A stretch of DNA of 64,000 nucleotides from Macrocystis pyrifera (Eukaryota; Sar; Phaeophyceae; Laminariales; Laminariaceae): positions 15,217,479 through 15,281,478 of the forward strand of contig JASSKH010000006.1 in assembly GCA_031763025.1 (NCBI GenBank). Reading direction: 5' to 3'. Shown one piece after another: positions 23,901 through 35,574 of the stretch. The notes below the pieces were generated by a model, which saw nothing but the letters and a program-made list of their open reading frames with translations, had not been told where the DNA came from and searched no databases. How positions within the stretch are numbered: the stretch's first letter is position 1; each line of letters starts with the position of its first letter. Position numbers and translations under genes: made by a program.

Positions 23901-25087
23901 TGCCCTCATGCTCTCGGGCAAAAAGGAAACCCCTACTCTTACGTTTTGCCTTGTAGTTTACCGGAACACGCGACTCTTACTCCAAATGGGCACGGTGTGA
24001 GAGAGGCTCGCCCCCAGTTTTACCCCAAGGTAAATGCACGGCCACCTTTTCTCTAGGAGGGCAGGAGCTGCAACCAGGCTCTGAGAACGTGTCGATGTTC
24101 AGTCTTGATCAACACACCCCAAGCCACCCCATTCTTGTTCCTTGTTCCTTGTTTTTTCCGTTATTTTTCTTGTTTTGATTTCTCAAGTTTGTTTCTTGCT
24201 TTTCCGTTTTTTCCGTGTTGTTTTCTTGATTCGTTTGTTTCTCAAGTTTGTGTCTCGTGTTTGTTTGTTTCTTTATTTCCGTTTTATTTTTTGTGCTTGT
24301 TTTCTTGTCGTCTTGTTTGCCGTTTTTCTTGTCCCTTCACCTCTTTGTTTCCTTTGTCGCTTCCTACCTATTTTTTGTTTTCTTAATTAATTTTGTTTGT
24401 ATGTGCTTGGTTTCGTCCCAGGTGAGAGCTCGTTTCGACGGCGACGAGGCACGTCTACTTTCGGGAGAGTTTCCTTTCCGCAATGCTCCGACGGCTAAAG
24501 CCAACACAGATGCCGACAGTAGCAAGCACCCCCACCTTGGCGGGGCCGGAGGGGTCGGCAGAAGAGATCACGGAGACCCTCGCACGCGCTGCAACGTGGC
24601 GCTCGACGTCAGCTTGATGCCCGATGTGCCCAGAGAGGGTACCACCGGCGACGGAGCGAGTTCGGGGGGGGGAGGCAAAGGAGATTTGGGTAGGGGGGGC
24701 GGTGGTGTAGTGCGTTTTTTATGCTTCGTGCATAGGGTGTCCGATGTTTCTTCGGGGTCTAGCGGTAGCCGCGAGAGCCGCGCGGCGGACGCAAGGGTAG
24801 TAGTCACTACCTTGGAGCGCCTTCGACCCCTGGAAGGCGTCTGTGTAGACGCTTTGTTTAAGGAGGACACGCGCCGGGCTGTTGACCTGTGCCCGGGTTC
24901 TCAGCTCCGTATTTACGACCCGTGCTGCGTTTGGAACGACGCGAGCGCGGAGGGGAGGCCGTTGTTAGTGTGCACGCAGCTGTGCGAGCCGTTCCCCGCG
25001 AGTTTGCCGCCGCTGCCGTCACCTGGTTCGTGTATCATCACCAACAGTAGTAGTGCACGCCTTCGTGGGGAAGCTGTCGACGCCTGA
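12725..25087 (+). CDS. Large disordered protein with SPIDR-like C-terminal region
   Basis: Spliced gene assembled by phase. Exons: 12725-12866 (ATG; polyQ then acidic YDEDWDDD), 15818-15975, 16873-17136, 17718-17936, 18862-18971, 19716-19911, about 20458-20800 (polyQ; 3' border unresolved), about 21598-21736, 22480-23536, 24422-25087. All junctions except 20.8/21.6 kb agree in phase and have GT-AG borders. Most of the protein is Gln, Ser, Gly and Pro rich, hence disordered, with a basic patch QKRKR. The last exon is folded-looking: ALFKED..., LRIYDP..., PLLVCTQLCEPF. That spacing resembles the DUF4502 region of SPIDR, a scaffold that brings RAD51/FIGNL1 to broken DNA. The match is from memory and distant. 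Exon 22480-23536 needs a one-base change of frame near a C7 run (about 23200). The stop at 25087 may be bypassed by a donor near 25027. Confidence 0.55.
13011..13090 (+). repeat. Dispersed repeat block (5' part of R family)
   Basis: CAGCTTACAAAGTTGAGTAT, then CAACTATTTAAT, TCGAACTCACAGCTGACG and TATTTCAAAATTTATAAAA. Almost identical to 15031-15100 and recognisable at 11524-11570. Lies in the first intron of the gene at 12725. Confidence 0.8.
14212..14340 (+). repeat. Tandem duplication, about 65 bp unit
   Basis: Two units of AAATCAAGTCAAATTGAAAG, CCGAAAGTCC, and AAGATGGGCCCTTA, separated by an A-run. Confidence 0.9.
14640..14890 (-). repeat. Dispersed R repeat, copy 2
   Basis: Reverse-strand copy of the 11524-11790 family with TCGATGAAAATCGACGAGCA, TTGCGCGACAAAAAATAAAG, the G-run, and CACGGCTTGTCCAGAAGATC. 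A TATATATA stretch sits near 14690. A 28-base A-run follows at 14900-14927, so a retroposed origin is possible. Confidence 0.7.
15031..15100 (+). repeat. Dispersed repeat block, second copy
   Basis: CAGCTTGCAAAGTTGAGTAT and following blocks as at 13011-13090, with few differences, so the two are recent copies. Confidence 0.8.
16019..16157. mobile_element. MITE-family variant with different interior
   Basis: Begins TTACGGGGGGCATATGG, ends CCCCCGTAA, and has TA on the left. Its interior (TATGTTTGGTTTTGATTGC) is unlike the common 105 bp copies, and it is about 139 bp long. Probably a related subfamily sharing only the tips. Confidence 0.6.
16595..16833 (+). repeat. Poly(C)-linked dispersed repeat P, copy 2
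   Basis: Family orientation plus: CTGTCATCCATGTGAAGAAA, CCCTTCATGCGACT, GCTTCGCGCTTGGTGCAAGC, TGTAGGGATGCAAGGGTCGA, then a C14 run at about 16820-16833. It sits between the second and third exons of the SPIDR-like gene. Confidence 0.85.
18340..18380 (+). repeat. Short dispersed motif, copy 1
   Basis: AGTAACTTGTCCCCCAAACG followed by GGAGTGCAGTCAGG. Similar blocks occur at 56562-56600 (plus) and 54345-54390 (minus). Confidence 0.5.
19070..19365 (+). repeat. Tandem repeat, about 54 bp unit
   Basis: Units share GCAGGCGTAGCACATGTAG, GGCCTTCTGATGGCG and TTTTGTACACC. GTACACC recurs at roughly 19117, 19178, 19226, 19280 and 19334. Lies in the intron between exons 18862-18971 and 19716-19911. Confidence 0.85.
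21895..22060 (+). repeat. Degenerate hexamer repeat
   Basis: Irregular iteration of TTAGTC, TTGGTC and TTAGTG words. Intronic; no coding role seen. Confidence 0.75.
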
Positions 25088-26774
25088 ATCATGCAGCGGC
25101 AGCAATGGACGCCTTGTCGGGCTGATGGCCGTGGCGGCGCGCTCGTAGCGATGTTGTAGAGTAGGGGTGCCCGGCATTCCGGGGAGGGTTAGTTTGATGG
25201 TCGATGCCTCGACTGCCGCCTAGATTATTGCCAGCCAAGACGTTGCCTATGGTTCGTGGAGATTGCACGACACAATCTTTAGTAGTAGTAGTTGTATCGG
25301 AGTGTGCATGCGGTGAAGTTGGTTGTCTGGCGCGTTGCGCTTGTTGTGGAAACTTGCGTGTGCCCATACGAGGTAGTGTAGAACATGTTCAGTTGTTGTA
25401 TCACACGCTCCTCATGCGATGCCATTCTTTTACCCGAACGACAAAATTGAGGTGTATATATACCGATCTTCGATGCATTATGCCCAGCAGCCGACAGGCG
25501 ACTGCGGTACTACTCACCAACACGTCTGGGCAGTCGCCCCTAAATCCCCAGTTGAAATTGCAATTTTGACTCGGGCCAGCTTGAACAAGATGGTTGATGC
25601 GTACAGCGCACACAAAGTCATCGTTCTAGCTTCACTCCGAGAACTTCCCCAGTCGGGCGAGCGGGATTAGGATAAGATTAGGGTAGAGAAGGTTCGAGGA
25701 CGAAAACAGTGTAGTTCTGCCAGACCTACAACTGTAGAGTAGTTTTATCGGGCTACGGCGGTATGATTTACGCCGCTCGTCCTCGGGAAGCTTAGTGGCT
25801 ATTATGATAGTATGGCTGAGGTGCTGCGCAGTTGCCCGGTTCAATGGGGTTCTCTTTGCGGCACGGAGTCCAAATGCGCGTATAGGTCCGTCCGTAAAAA
25901 AATCAAAACTTGAATAAAGTGAAAGCGTGGTCAACAATTCTCTAGGATCACCTAGGGTCTTCTATAACGGAGAGTCCAAACGTGTTAGTCCGTCCGCAAT
26001 AATACCTTGATGCTCCCCCCCAATAGCAGAAGCGCAGAATCTACGCATTTGGTTTTCCCAACGGTCCCTAACCATTGACGTCCTTGCCGCGCACACCGCA
26101 AATCGATAGCCGACACGCACACAAGCGTCCCACCCCAAACTTCTGGCTTCTCCGGTGCTTTGTGCTTTGAGCTAGGCAACCCACATGAACAACCCTGGAC
26201 TACGTACATACGGACAACAAATCGTTCGTGCAAGAGCCGATGCGAGCATCGTTCGCAAATTGCGCATAGAGTAGTAGATGACCCATCAAAGCAACTGCTG
26301 TGGGCTTTGTGTGCTTTGATGGTAGAGGCCTCTGTTGCCCAGGAGTATCCCAGTGCACAATCTACCAGCACGAGTATCCTAAAGCTCAAAGCCAGCCGTG
26401 GCGCGCAACAACCACGAGCGTTACCAGATTCAACGTGAGCGAGTCAGCCACTACAGTAGTAGTACCCAAAACTGCGCAGGTGGCTTGGCATCGTGAAAAC
26501 AAGCACATTACATTTCATGGACAATGTCTTCCTCACCTGGCGGGCTAACATGTCGTGTTCACAAAAACACACGCCAAAAATCGCACCGATGGAACAGAAA
26601 CAAGCACAGAACACAATACGCGTACACCGCAGTATTATACCAACACGCGCAGCACCAGTGCGCCAGGGGACGGCACTTCGGGCCGAGATAAATCACCCGT
26701 TATTGCTCGCAAGCCAAAAACCAGGAGATTATCCACGGTATTACATAAATACGCGCACCCGAAAAAGAAAGATG
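25088..26774. other. Convergent 3' interval between the SPIDR-like gene and B9D2
   Basis: The two genes point at each other across about 1.7 kb. Open frames here (for example 25204-25569 plus) have Cys-rich, chance-like composition. If the SPIDR-like gene continues beyond 25027, further exons should lie here, but I could not identify one. Confidence 0.5.
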
Positions 26775-29700
26775 CTATAAGCAGGTGACCGCACGAGGGT
26801 TCCCCATTCGCACGTTCCTTTCGGCGAACCCCAAGGCCAAGATCTCGACATGGCAAAAAAAACCGTCCCCGCTGTTTCCGTCCGTAGCTCGAAACGATCT
26901 GCCCCTGATGCCGCCGTCTCCACGTTCTTTAGCTGCGGTGGGGCTCCAAGTAAGGCCGCTGGTGTGATCACGGCAGCAGGCGGTACGGGGGAGGGGAGGG
27001 AGGTTAGGGGCAGGTCTAGCGGTAGGTTTTGTTCGCAGTTAGTGGACTATACACTCAGTTGTGTCTTTTCAGAGGCAGGCTTCAACTTTTATGTTAGGCC
27101 GAAGGGGGTGTGTCCGACACTAAGTTCAGTACATATATATTAATGTGTATATTCCTTCACGCGAAAGGTGAGCCCTACTTTCATCTCCCCCGATTCGTAA
27201 GTGCTCGTACTCGTATCGCGTATTAATAACGCACACTATACCGTGCGCACACATTTTGAGACGTCTGCGTCACATGTGAGGGCTGTGATGCGGAGACCGC
27301 TCTAGGGTAGTGGTAAGGGTAGTGTGTTACTGCTGCATCGGGTCTGGTGCCTGCCTTAGTCCGGTAGTCCGTGTCTCAGCTTGGCTATATTTGATACCAG
27401 GGTACGTACACAAACAAGCGTCAGCTGGGAGTACGAGGAATTCGTTCGACGCTCATTCGTAACTTCAAGGTCCGTGACATGCCATGCCGGTCTCGTGTGA
27501 TACATGTGCAAAGCTAGCGGACGACAAACGAGAATATGTCGGTTACTTCACTGGGCACTACCAGGGCCATGCTCCAATATTGGAACGTTTTTTGACGATT
27601 TAGGAGGCGTTTCCCTTCCGGAGATATTTTTTGTGTTCCCTGTTTTGGTTTCCATTTAGATGGGCACTTTCGAAATGTGATCCTCCCCTCCGTGGGTGGT
27701 ATTGTGTACCAGGTATACTGTTGAAGAAACGGCGGGCGGGGCGACCTTCTCACCAGACATCCGGTCAGTGATAGTTCCTTGCGGTCTCCAGGTGACACAA
27801 TCTAGCTGGTGGCTGCCAGGTGACGTAGGGACGAAGCACATCCCGTAACCGGCTGGGCACAGTAAATATTAAAAACGCCGGATGGAGAAGGGAAATGAAC
27901 GGGGGAGGGAGGGAAGGGCGGAGGGAGAGAGGGAGGGAGGGAGGGGTACAGGTGGGTAGCAAGGGCACCAAGGTTCGCATGCCATAGTCATTTGGTGCAT
28001 GACCTGGGAGTTAGGGGGGGGGGGGGGGAGAGTACAGGCGAACGACAAGGGCCTTTGGGTTCGCAAGCATTGGTCACCTGATACACGATCTCAACCCCTT
28101 GGGGGTACTTCGAGAGCGGTCAACGAGTCAACGACCGTATTGGTTGATTTACCTCGGTCGATTCGTTGGGAGAAAGTGCATCGCATCATCGCATCATTCC
28201 ATGCATTGTTTCCTATCTCGGGGCGATGAATGGGAGCTGGAGCTGCTAGTCGTAGCCAGACCGAAACCTATCGAGTATGTACGTACGTTATCAGTATACC
28301 GGGTTGCCACCAAACATAACTTGGCACGTTGTTCTGCAGTAAGTGGTGCAAGGCGGGCAGGCAGAATATGAAAAATATCATACTGTAGTTAGATTTTGTG
28401 CATAGAGCTCTTTTTGCTTTCGTGGTTTTCTTCTTTCGGCTTGCTTGTGAGTGATCAACGTTGAAGCTCGTGGTAACACTGTCGGATGGCAAGGATATCA
28501 AATAAATTATACCAGGTAGATGTGTTTTCCGCGGCTTTTTTTTTGTCTTCTTCTTCGATGCTGCTTTTGACGGCGCGGGGAAGCATATCCCCCCAAACCT
28601 CGGTAAAGGAGCACAACCATGCTATCCAACTATTCGGGGGATTGCCTACTGTTTGTGAGGTTAGCATGATGACATGAGGAGAGAACCCTACACTAACCCT
28701 ACACTCTGATGGCGAGGAATATTATTATCTTAACCCGGCGAGCAATCCAAGGGACTGCAAGTAGACGGCAAAGACAGTGGGCTACCTCAGTCTTTAAAGA
28801 GTCCCGTCAGTCATAACAACAGATTGGGCAAAAAAAATACCCCCCCCCCCCCTACATTGGCATGCCTCAATACCTTTTGTAGCGCTTCACCTCATTGCTC
28901 TATTACTCACCGAGAGTATTGAAGGACTGCTATAAAAAAACGATTAGAAACAGCGCCTTAAGAGACTGTTCGTACGATGTGTCTTATACATAGTGTGCAC
29001 GCATACTCCCCCGGTATAACTTTGTCTCGCCGTTGAATTCCCCCAAGTGTGCCAAGCGGTTGTATAAAAACCAAAGATAAAACGGCTGCTCTACTGCAGG
29101 TCAAGTTCTTCGACTCCATTTGTTTTGACACGAATGGTATATGGTATACTCATACGGCTTGCGTATTTCCTCCCAGCGCCGCACGATACCACTCGACCAT
29201 ACGCTATGTACTGTACCCCCTCAATAGTTCAGCACTCGGGACAGTAATAGACATGTATTAATAGTCCCCTTTCAAGTCTATTGCTCTGCTGCTTACCGAG
29301 CTCACTCCTATCGCACGCGTCCACTCTCCACACCTGTCAGCGCAGGGTACACGTACACCAAATTTGAGAAAGATGGCAAGGTAAACATGTATGTGTGTTA
29401 TCCAAGCAAGCAAGCAAGCAATCTAGGTGACAGGCACGACCGTTACGGGCAGGCAATTACCAGGTGGGGCATGTGAGCAAGCGGCAGCAGTAGCAAACGG
29501 CGCAGTGCCGGGAATAAAACGGGTTGCTCATCCAACGCATCCATTACAAACTGCACAAACTAAAGATACTGAAAATACTGCACATACTGAAGATACTGAA
29601 AATACTGCACCTACTGTACCTACTGTACTACACCTACTGCACATAGAGCACGTACAACATGGACAGCGGTAATAACTCGGTAATTCCATCGACCTCAAGC

Positions 29701-32538
29701 GTTAGCACACGTCGGGTATATCGCACGCGAGTCGAGCGCAGACATGACGCACGAGTCCCAGTTCTGCAGTACAAGGGCTAAGAACGTTTCGAAGATTCAA
29801 ATGGGGAAGCCCAAATAAAGGTGGTACGTATTACGAGCGATGCCACGGTAGGTGTGGTGGCTTACTATCTGTGGATATACACATATACCAGTTATTAGGT
29901 AGTTTGAGAGTTGAGGAGACCCGTCCGTCCTACCGGCCTAAAAGTGCCCCCCCGTACCGCAATGCTGCAGAGGCATGGCTCTTCTACCCTCCACTCTGAG
30001 CACCTTCAGAAGTCACAACCCAAACAAAAACAGCCACTACCTTAACCCTAATAAACGACAGGACTGCAATTAGGGGCAGCAGGGACTACCATAGGGGTTG
30101 CAACTAGGGGCAGCAACTAGGGGCAGCACGTTTTGGCAAAAAATGTTCCTGATCTGACCCATGGGGTTCCCCAACTGAGGAATAACGATGATCAATGCAA
30201 CTGAAATGTCAGCTGTGTGTTTTCTGTTCTTCGATAAAAAAATTGAGCCATGCATAAGTCATGGCACTGCTGTCCATCGGAGTGCACTTTCAGTCTTCTC
30301 GAGGTGAGGTCTTGGGTGACTTATGAATGAATTGTGTATACTATAGAGCTGCTCAAGTGAGGACCCTCCCTCGTACATTTCAGGTGCGCCTCTGTCGCAG
30401 CATGCATCCTTATCATACTACATACTACTGTAGGGATAACAACACACACAGAACCGGCCCCTACCATACCTACCTACCATACCTACGAGACACATCGTAC
30501 CCATCACTACTATCATGCATATCATGCGTATTATATCTATCGTACCTCGATCAAGATCCGCGGCCACCCCGCCAGAGAATCCGTGCCGAGGTGCACATCG
30601 ATCGGATGATTCCATACGGCCGTACCCGAACCCTATTAATAAGAGTATAACATATGGTATGCAATGGATGATACGACGGCAGGTGTGCAAACGAGGTGCG
30701 TTTTAGTATTAAGGATACAGCGTGGACAGGCAGCTGTACGTAAACGCGCTTTCAAGCAAGCTTGCCCGAACGAGCTTCGGTTGGGGCCCATTTATCAATA
30801 CACCTATGACGATCCTCAGCCTGGTCCGATCCGTTTGTGGTTGGCGAATCTCTCCCGCCTCTGACCGTCTTTCCGCGCGGTTTTTTTGCCGGGGTGTGCT
30901 CCCTCCACGCCTGAAACGCTTGGCGTCGGAAGATCCGCCCGCTCAGCGCCGTAGAGCCCGCGCGAAGCCTTGACGTTGAGATCTACGAAGGAATCTCCGA
31001 AAATCCCTGCCCTGTCAGTGTTTTGGCCCATGGTCTCTCGACAAGGCGTACGCATTCGCGTGGTTCTTCCCGGCACGTCCTCTCCCGCCTCCGACCCATG
31101 GAGGGGGTCAGCTACCCGGCCGGCGTTGCCATTGTGGGGGCCTGCGCGGGTGGCTGTATCTGGGACATCGATGGAACGCCCCGATAGCACATGCCACCCA
31201 GGCTTGGTCAAGAACTGCCATTCATAAAAAATTATGCCCCCGGGGGATATATGAGAAATATATCGCATGTCACCTACAGTCAGCAGCACTTATGACGCCC
31301 AGCAGGACTTTTGGTGTGTACGCTAACGTACAGCGGCAGCTGCAGTGCAGCTGTAATACGTGGCTGCGGAGATGTACTGTATACAGCTACAGCAGTGCTG
31401 CTACAGCTGCTGTGACGGCACCTTTCTTCGGAGCTGCACTGTCGGTCATCGCGTCCTCCCTGAGTATGGAGTTAGATACACCGCCTTCTGGCGTTCCGCC
31501 GATTTTCGGGTGATCGGCAAGTAATCGTCAGTATTCTCGTTCATGGAGTGTGGAGTGCACGCTATCAATCTCTCGGCATCGAGTCTCAACCTCCTCCTCC
31601 TCTGCATCATGGTGTACGCCGTATGATACGAGCATCAAGTTGCTGACCTTTCGGTTATCAACTCTGAAGTTGAGATGCTCATACAATCATAGCTTGCGAG
31701 AGCTACTCTGTATGGTGGCAGCGGTTACACACTATCACGGTACACATGGGGCAGCTAGCGAGGAATTGTACTGTAGGTAATCTACATTAGATCTTTATAT
31801 ATTCCGTTTCAAGATTTTGTGCAAGAGCCGTATCATAAAAATCGTAAGATCATACAGATCCCACCCGGCAACCATGATCTAGATTGCGCAGAAAGTCCCA
31901 ATCAGGGATCTATCTGCCTTGAAATATCTACGTATACCATTACGGTATTGGATACATACAAGTATAACTGGATACATACATATATATGTATGTGGTCTAT
32001 CCGATGTGTTCATTCCAAGATCCTTCTTAAGACCTTCTTCTGGCGTTCTCCGCACCCGCTACAATTGTATGTATAATGTCTTTCCTATTAAGAGGTGGCC
32101 GGGATCTCCCCTTGCACAATGTGGCGATGAGAGATCCTTGTGGAGAGGAGACAATTTAGCAATGTAGCAAAGCATCACAGTAGGCGTACCGAATTGAGAG
32201 AGAGAGGTAGTCGACACCTTCTGGGGTTTGTTACACTGATTCTCCATCAAAATCTGTCTCCACCAGGATTTGTTTACGCCCACAATATGCAGGGGGGGGG
32301 GGGTCCCGGCCACCTGTGATGTCATACATAGAGTATTGATTGCCATACCGCTGTTGTCTACAGCCTATAGTTGCAACACGTCAGGTTAGACTCACTGTTG
32401 TCTCGTCGACTTGTGTATGCCCTTCGTCCATTCCCTGCATGACATGCCAGTTCTCCGTGTTGCACAGGATCTTGTAGTGAGCGTAGAGCCTACTCCCCGG
32501 AAAACCCGCCGCACCGGCAATTTCCCCGATAATGTGAA
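26775..32538 (-). CDS. B9D2: B9 domain-containing protein 2 (ciliary transition zone)
   Basis: B9D2 works with B9D1 and MKS1 at the ciliary transition zone, which gates entry into the flagellum. Exons in transcript order: 32538-32396 ([12 protein letters not shown]...GHTQVDETT), 30632-30546 (WNHPIDVH...LAGWPRI), 27852-27754 ([12 protein letters not shown]...WRPQG) and 26958-26775 (LLGAPPQL...[15 protein letters not shown]). Junction phases agree and donors are GTGAGT, GTACGA and GTGAGA. Order and spacing follow animal B9D2. Two pieces are missing: the initiator exon (only a few residues, since the first exon found opens mid-codon just before the usual first strand) and a roughly 13-codon exon between 30546 and 27852 that should carry the VW-QD-GR segment. 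In the last exon a T8 run puts the conserved end [13 protein letters not shown] one base out of frame. The out-of-frame reading stops at 26741, while the expected frame stops at 26775. Confidence 0.93.
27896..28031. repeat. G-rich simple sequence
   Basis: GGGA/GGGAG tract (27900-27945) and a G-run near 28015-28028 in a B9D2 intron. Confidence 0.85.
31836..32060. repeat. Dispersed L repeat, copy 1
   Basis: CATACAGATCCCACCCGGCA, then CATGATCTAGATTGCG, ATCAGGGATC.ATCTGCC and CTATCCGATGTGT. The same words in the same order are found at 47640-47960, and looser ones at 44380-44590. Located in the first identified B9D2 intron. Confidence 0.55.
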
Positions 32539-35500
32539 CTGCCAATTCTCGAGACAGATTGCAGAAGCACGGGCTTGCGTTAGGATTGACTTGGATAGGA
32601 TGGGCGCAAGCGTCGAGGCAGGGGTGCAGCTCGATACTAGGATATTGGAACTGATTCTGAGCGCGGCTACAGCAGTACGAGTAGTGGAACACATTTTGGA
32701 TAACGGTGAGATGGTCGCGATGAGGACATGGGGGATCCCGCCTGTTTATACGAGTACACCGCTGGTGGTGTCTTTTTCAGCAGTTATTCAGACTTCATCG
32801 TACTATGTACTCGTACGAGGTACGACGTATTTACTGCAGTTTCTACGAACAGTAGTATTAATAGTACGGCCTGCGTTTGTCCAACGCCAAGAAGACATAC
32901 CTAAAAAATATCGCAAGCCGTACGGCGCGGTACTCCCGGGGTACTACTGTATGACAACGGGGGGTTGTATAACTGTACTGCTGTACTGTACGTAAGTACA
33001 AGCAGCTGTTGAAACATACCTGGTACCAATCTACTGGTACAGCAGTACTGTACGGCACATCAAGTGCCTCTTATATTACCTTCGTATTGGGGCACTGCAA
33101 CCCATAGATTTAACTACTATTAATAGATCGAGCGGACCAAAGGGTGATGCGCTCATAGCAACACTGCTGTCTGTGCGAAAACAATGGGCAGTCCCCCGTT
33201 AACTCACAGCGACATTGGCACCAGTACGTATTACGACGTAATACGAGCGCGTGGGACAACTACAACTTCAGTACCACGCCTGTCGTAGACTTAGGACGGC
33301 CTACCCGCTACTGCTGGTACCATCACATACAATCCTCTACCAGGCACATGTACGGAGTACAAGCAGGAACGGTATCATGCCGGGTGTCGGTGTTTCTTTT
33401 CTTCGAGTTCGTATGTTGCTGCTCATGCATGTCTCGCGTCTCGCGTCCGAATGTTCCATGCGTGGCTTCGTATTTACTATTGTCAGTAGAACGAAGCACC
33501 AGTATCCACCAGGTACCTGGTGTTGACTTTTCCTCTGAATGCACACATACAAACACGCTGACCTTCCGGCATGTGCTGGCGTCCTTGCAGCCTTGTCTTC
33601 CCTGTCTATTCTCAGCAAGGGGCCCTCCCCTGCTGGTGTTTGCCGCGTCCGGTGTGTACAACAGTCGTATATAGTGACGATGTACTCGTGGATTCGTACC
33701 CTGCGATGAAGACGGATCAGTAATGCAGTGCGAATGAAAGCGCGAAACGGAAATTATTGCGCCGTATCGCAACCCCACTATCCCACAGACAAAACGCCTC
33801 GCACGTCAATAAAGGCCCTTCAACGCTGCTCACAAGAAGAAAGGACCCACGGAGGGAACACAACCACACAAACAGCCGACACGAGGTGAGATGGTGGATT
33901 CTGCGTCGCTGCTGGGGCTGGCGTATACAAATTTCGCTATGTGTGATCTTCTTTTTGCGGCGGTAGTGGCAGGTTGCTCTCTTCTTGCCACCCCAGACAT
34001 GTTGATATGCATGCCCGGAACGTGAGGTCCAGTGGGAGGGAGAGGGGTGCCTGTCGCCTGTGATACCAGCTCGTCGTTCACTAATTTACTGGCACGCATT
34101 GAGCACCCAGCCAACCGCTAGCTCATTGTGGTGTAGAGCTCCACGAGTCCACCCTGGCAGAGCAACTACACATTGGTTTTGCGTTCGGTGCTGGGAATAC
34201 CAAAATGATCCTGCCCTTCGTTGAGTCGAAAGAACGTTCAGCAGACGTAAATGGTGGTGGTTCACATGATATCACGATGTACTTGCATTTTCACATGTTG
34301 TACGAACAAGTACTCGTAGACCATTCGTACCATCCTGTACCAAGTGGTACAAGTACGAGGTAGGGGTATCAGATGTAGATGCTGGGAGCCCGCGCGGTTT
34401 GGCTCCTCGAAACTGACCGCCGTGGCCGTACCTTGAAACTACCACCGCTGTACTCGTACGTAGTGGTGGTATGTGAAGGCTAAAAGAGAAAATATGCCTT
34501 GACGCACCCAGAAAGACCAGTCCTAGTGTCACCGAACCGACTACGAGTACTGCTGGAAGGATGCGAAGCATCGCACCGATCGCACCCCCCTACGAGTACG
34601 TACACCGAATTTGTAAGCTCGATTGCTCCACAACCGGGGGGGGGGTGCTAATGTGCCATCGCAGAAGGAAGAGGGTGGTTTTGGAAGGATCTCATTGAGA
34701 GCTTTCCTTAGACGAGTCGGTCGGTTTTCTCAGCCTCGTGGTTGTGTTGCAATGGAGCTTCCAAAATCGGTCTGTAGGGGGGTGCGATGACTCTCGCATC
34801 ACCGACCGACCGTACCCACCTCATACACGTACTACCTCGTACTGCTGTACCATGGACGAAAGACGAAGATGTGAAGACTCTTTCTGGGTATATTGATACT
34901 ACTACCGAAAAGATCCTTGCCTTTCCGTCCAGAAAGGTATTGCAATTCAAGCCTCAAGCCCCACCCACCCCAACACAGTCATAACAATAGCAGCACCACC
35001 AGCACCACGTTCACACTGGCTGCGCTTAGATTACAGATACAAGTAGATACCAGCATCCTGCCACCCACCGCCCATTTCTTTCTGGTAGTTTTGTGACTAT
35101 TAATAGTGACTGCAGAGCTTGCATCTCTATACAGAGTACAAGTATTAATAGTGGTCCCTCTATACGTAGTGCCGCTAAACGTAGTGCCTATGGAATTAGT
35201 TGGCACAGATGAGGTTAAGCAGTGTGGTACTATTAATAGTTAGTGTGCGGACTGTCGATTAGTGCCGATTGCCGCTATAACAGCAGTGCTGGTAGTGATG
35301 GCTGGCTGGCTGGCTGGTGCATACCGCATACCGACACTATAGAGGGACCACTACGTATCGTAATAGGATGAATGGCACTACTAGTACTATAGACGGACAC
35401 TCAGTGTGTGCGCTGAATGCCGATGGGTACGTACGCAGAAAGAACGGGACGCGCACGCCGCTGCCTTTATCTGACCATTACGCCCCTCGCCATTCCACCA

Positions 35501-35574
35501 CTGCTGCCGCTGCTGCTGTTATCTCTTGTCCGACGGGCAGGCTTGTACCTTGCATCACAGCACTGTGTTATAAT
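32539..35574. other. Divergent interval between B9D2 and the Cpn10 gene
   Basis: Should contain the B9D2 initiator exon and promoters for both genes. A minus-strand frame ending near 33830 reads well from about 34100 (MRASKLVNDELVSQATG) but does not give the phase needed to join B9D2. The rest is CAGTAC-type simple sequence and TATTAATA words. Confidence 0.45.

Noticed and set aside
26850-26951. Apparent first exon of a plus-strand gene (MAKKTVPAV..., with a GTAAGG donor and a PIP-box-like VSTFF)
   Set aside because: It is the complement of the last B9D2 exon, whose minus-strand protein matches the family; the plus-strand reading is a shadow.
30816-31289. 157-codon minus-strand frame within a B9D2 intron
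   Set aside because: Composition switches between frames, there are no splice borders fitting B9D2, and a superficial [11 protein letters not shown] resemblance to the B9 middle segment is superseded by the real exon at 30546-30632.
33830-34114. Candidate B9D2 first exon (MRASKLVNDEL..., possible donor after MSG)
   Set aside because: The donor phase is 0, while the next exon requires phase 1. B9D2 proteins normally have only a few residues before the first strand.
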